Assembly (NCBI GenBank): GCA_012295275.1
Contig: CM022678.1
Coordinates: 19,082,176-19,144,175, forward strand
DNA from: Chrysomallon squamiferum
Taxonomy: Eukaryota > Mollusca > Gastropoda > Neomphalida > Peltospiridae
Length of the DNA: 62,000 nucleotides
Direction: 5' to 3'
Shown: in pieces, positions 61,031-62,000 of the stretch
How the letters are laid out: every line of letters starts with the position of its first letter
Position numbering within the stretch: the stretch's first letter is position 1
Notes under the pieces: generated by a model
The model's input: only the letters and a program-made list of their open reading frames with translations
Database searches by the model: none
What the model was told of the DNA's origin: nothing
Position numbers and translations under genes: made by a program

Positions 61031-61178
61031 CTTATGTAATTTTATATCGTATCATTTAACTGAGCGATAGTGATTGGCAGAAATTGCAGCACTAACATTT
61101 ACTAAAAAGAAGAAATAAATAACAATAATAATAATATAATAAAATAAAATAAATAAACAAGCAAACAAACAAACAAAC

Positions 61179-61209
<31 letters not shown>

Positions 61210-61240
61210 GTTAGGTGATCGTAGATTCTAAATAGACTGC
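61031..61240. other. Unassigned AT-rich stretch with poly(A)
   Basis: Includes an AAC/CAAA run and a poly(A) tract at about 61179-61206. I recognise nothing else. The poly(A) directly precedes block X and might be a retroposon tail, but no element body upstream supports that. Confidence 0.4.
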
Positions 61241-62000
61241 CTAACCAATCAGACACGACTATTTCCCATGGTGATCACGTGACAACGATAATGCAGCAGC
61301 CTGGTCACTCGACACTCAGGTCAACTCGACATGTCGATAATAAAATGACTCCATAAAGACAAGACTGGTCCGCCTCAGTGAAAACAAAGGAAGTAAGACT
61401 TTATCAAGTTAAATAAGTAAACACAGATAAGACAAGAAATAAATTATGAATTTCTTTACTAGCGTGTTCGAGTTCACTTGACAATAAAACATATTTAGAA
61501 TTTTAATACCCTGAGACATATACTGACAAATAAACAAAGGTGTACATTGAACGTGCATCGTTCAATGTGGATTCGTCTGGAATTTAACTTGTGAGAGAAT
61601 CAGTGCTGCGTTTAGACGTATCTGGACCTAAGCAGTTAAAGTCTCGAAAGTCATCGTTGATGTGAAATGAAATACATCTTGATAACGATAACACTTGTTA
61701 CGGAGAGACGGGTGGACCTTTAGTTTGGCTTCAATAAAAAAAAAAACACACCCACACACCCAGTTTATTCAAGTACACAGAAACACCCAGTGTTTATCTT
61801 ATTCTTTTCCTAACTGCACACAAATTAGTTATATGTACTTTCAGTTTATTTAATCACGTTAGCGAAACAGCTAAATCTAATAAGCATACAAAGTTACCAT
61901 TAAACTATAAATGTACATGGTCAGTGCATTGACATGCACTATTATAAAAATGTTCAAACGAAAAAACACATTCAAAATTATGCCTGGGATATAAAAAAGA
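61240..62000. repeat. Block X, copy 5 (continues beyond the window)
   Basis: Collinear with about 2093-3310 of copy 1: GTGATCACGTGACAACG near 61270, the CGACATGTCG block near 61325, then CATGGTCAGTGCATTGACAT near 61915. It suggests that another cassette follows downstream. Confidence 0.6.

Noticed and set aside
61179-61206. Poly(A) run as the tail of a retroposed gene copy (the exon-2 relic).
   Set aside because: The relic is joined to an intron-1 GA tract, so it came from genomic DNA and not from spliced mRNA.

Overview
The window looks like animal nuclear DNA from a repeat-swollen genome. It is very AT-rich and full of long (AAT)n, (TC)n/(GA)n, (AC)n, (AT)n and GATA microsatellites, has spliced genes with GT-AG introns and AATAAA signals, and carries two scaffold gaps of exactly 200 N. 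A mollusc, most likely a cephalopod such as an octopus, is my inference from the repeat landscape and the protein type; no marker gene proves it.

The only real protein-coding content is a local family of two-exon genes, all on the + strand. The product is about 730 residues: a helical tetratricopeptide-repeat (TPR) body resembling TTC22 (a resemblance judged from memory), followed by a C-terminal domain of about 130 residues with the layout of a TIR domain. Gene 1 (16198-18893) and gene 3 (55973-58618) look intact. Gene 2 (41005-43619) lost one base near the start of exon 2 and is frameshifted unless it restarts at an internal Met. Three relics also lie here: exon-1 pieces at about 25677 and 45539, and an exon-2 piece with four in-frame stops at about 60627-61030. 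A fourth copy may be hidden in the gap at 29499-29698, because the sequence entering that gap matches the 5' flank of gene 1.

Layout: 1-4030, upstream repeat block X with microsatellites; 4031-15587, an 11-unit tandem array of a promoter/leader module organised as a higher-order repeat of about 3 kb (Long-Short-Short); 15588-19320, gene 1 with its flanks; 19330-23290, a second block X with a single, unamplified copy of the same array unit; 23291-26290, a Tigger/pogo-like transposase relic, a 24-bp minisatellite and a dead exon 1; 26290-29498, a third block X and 5' flank, ending in the gap; 29699-35760, decayed modules of about 450 bp with interspersed leader copies; 35760-44770 and 50732-59895, a recent segmental duplication of about 9 kb carrying genes 2 and 3; 44771-50531, a relic exon 1, block X and further leader modules; 59896-62000, a relic exon 2 and the start of another block X.

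The most unusual feature is a short conserved leader motif ending in a consensus splice donor (GTGTAAGT). It recurs about 26 times on the + strand and 22 copies keep GTAAGT. Each gene has one 0.9-1.8 kb upstream of a splice acceptor that sits a few bases before its ATG. I infer that these are amplified 5'-UTR exons with promoters, so the locus may drive a TPR/TIR-like, possibly immune, gene family from many alternative first exons. Transcript data are needed to confirm this.
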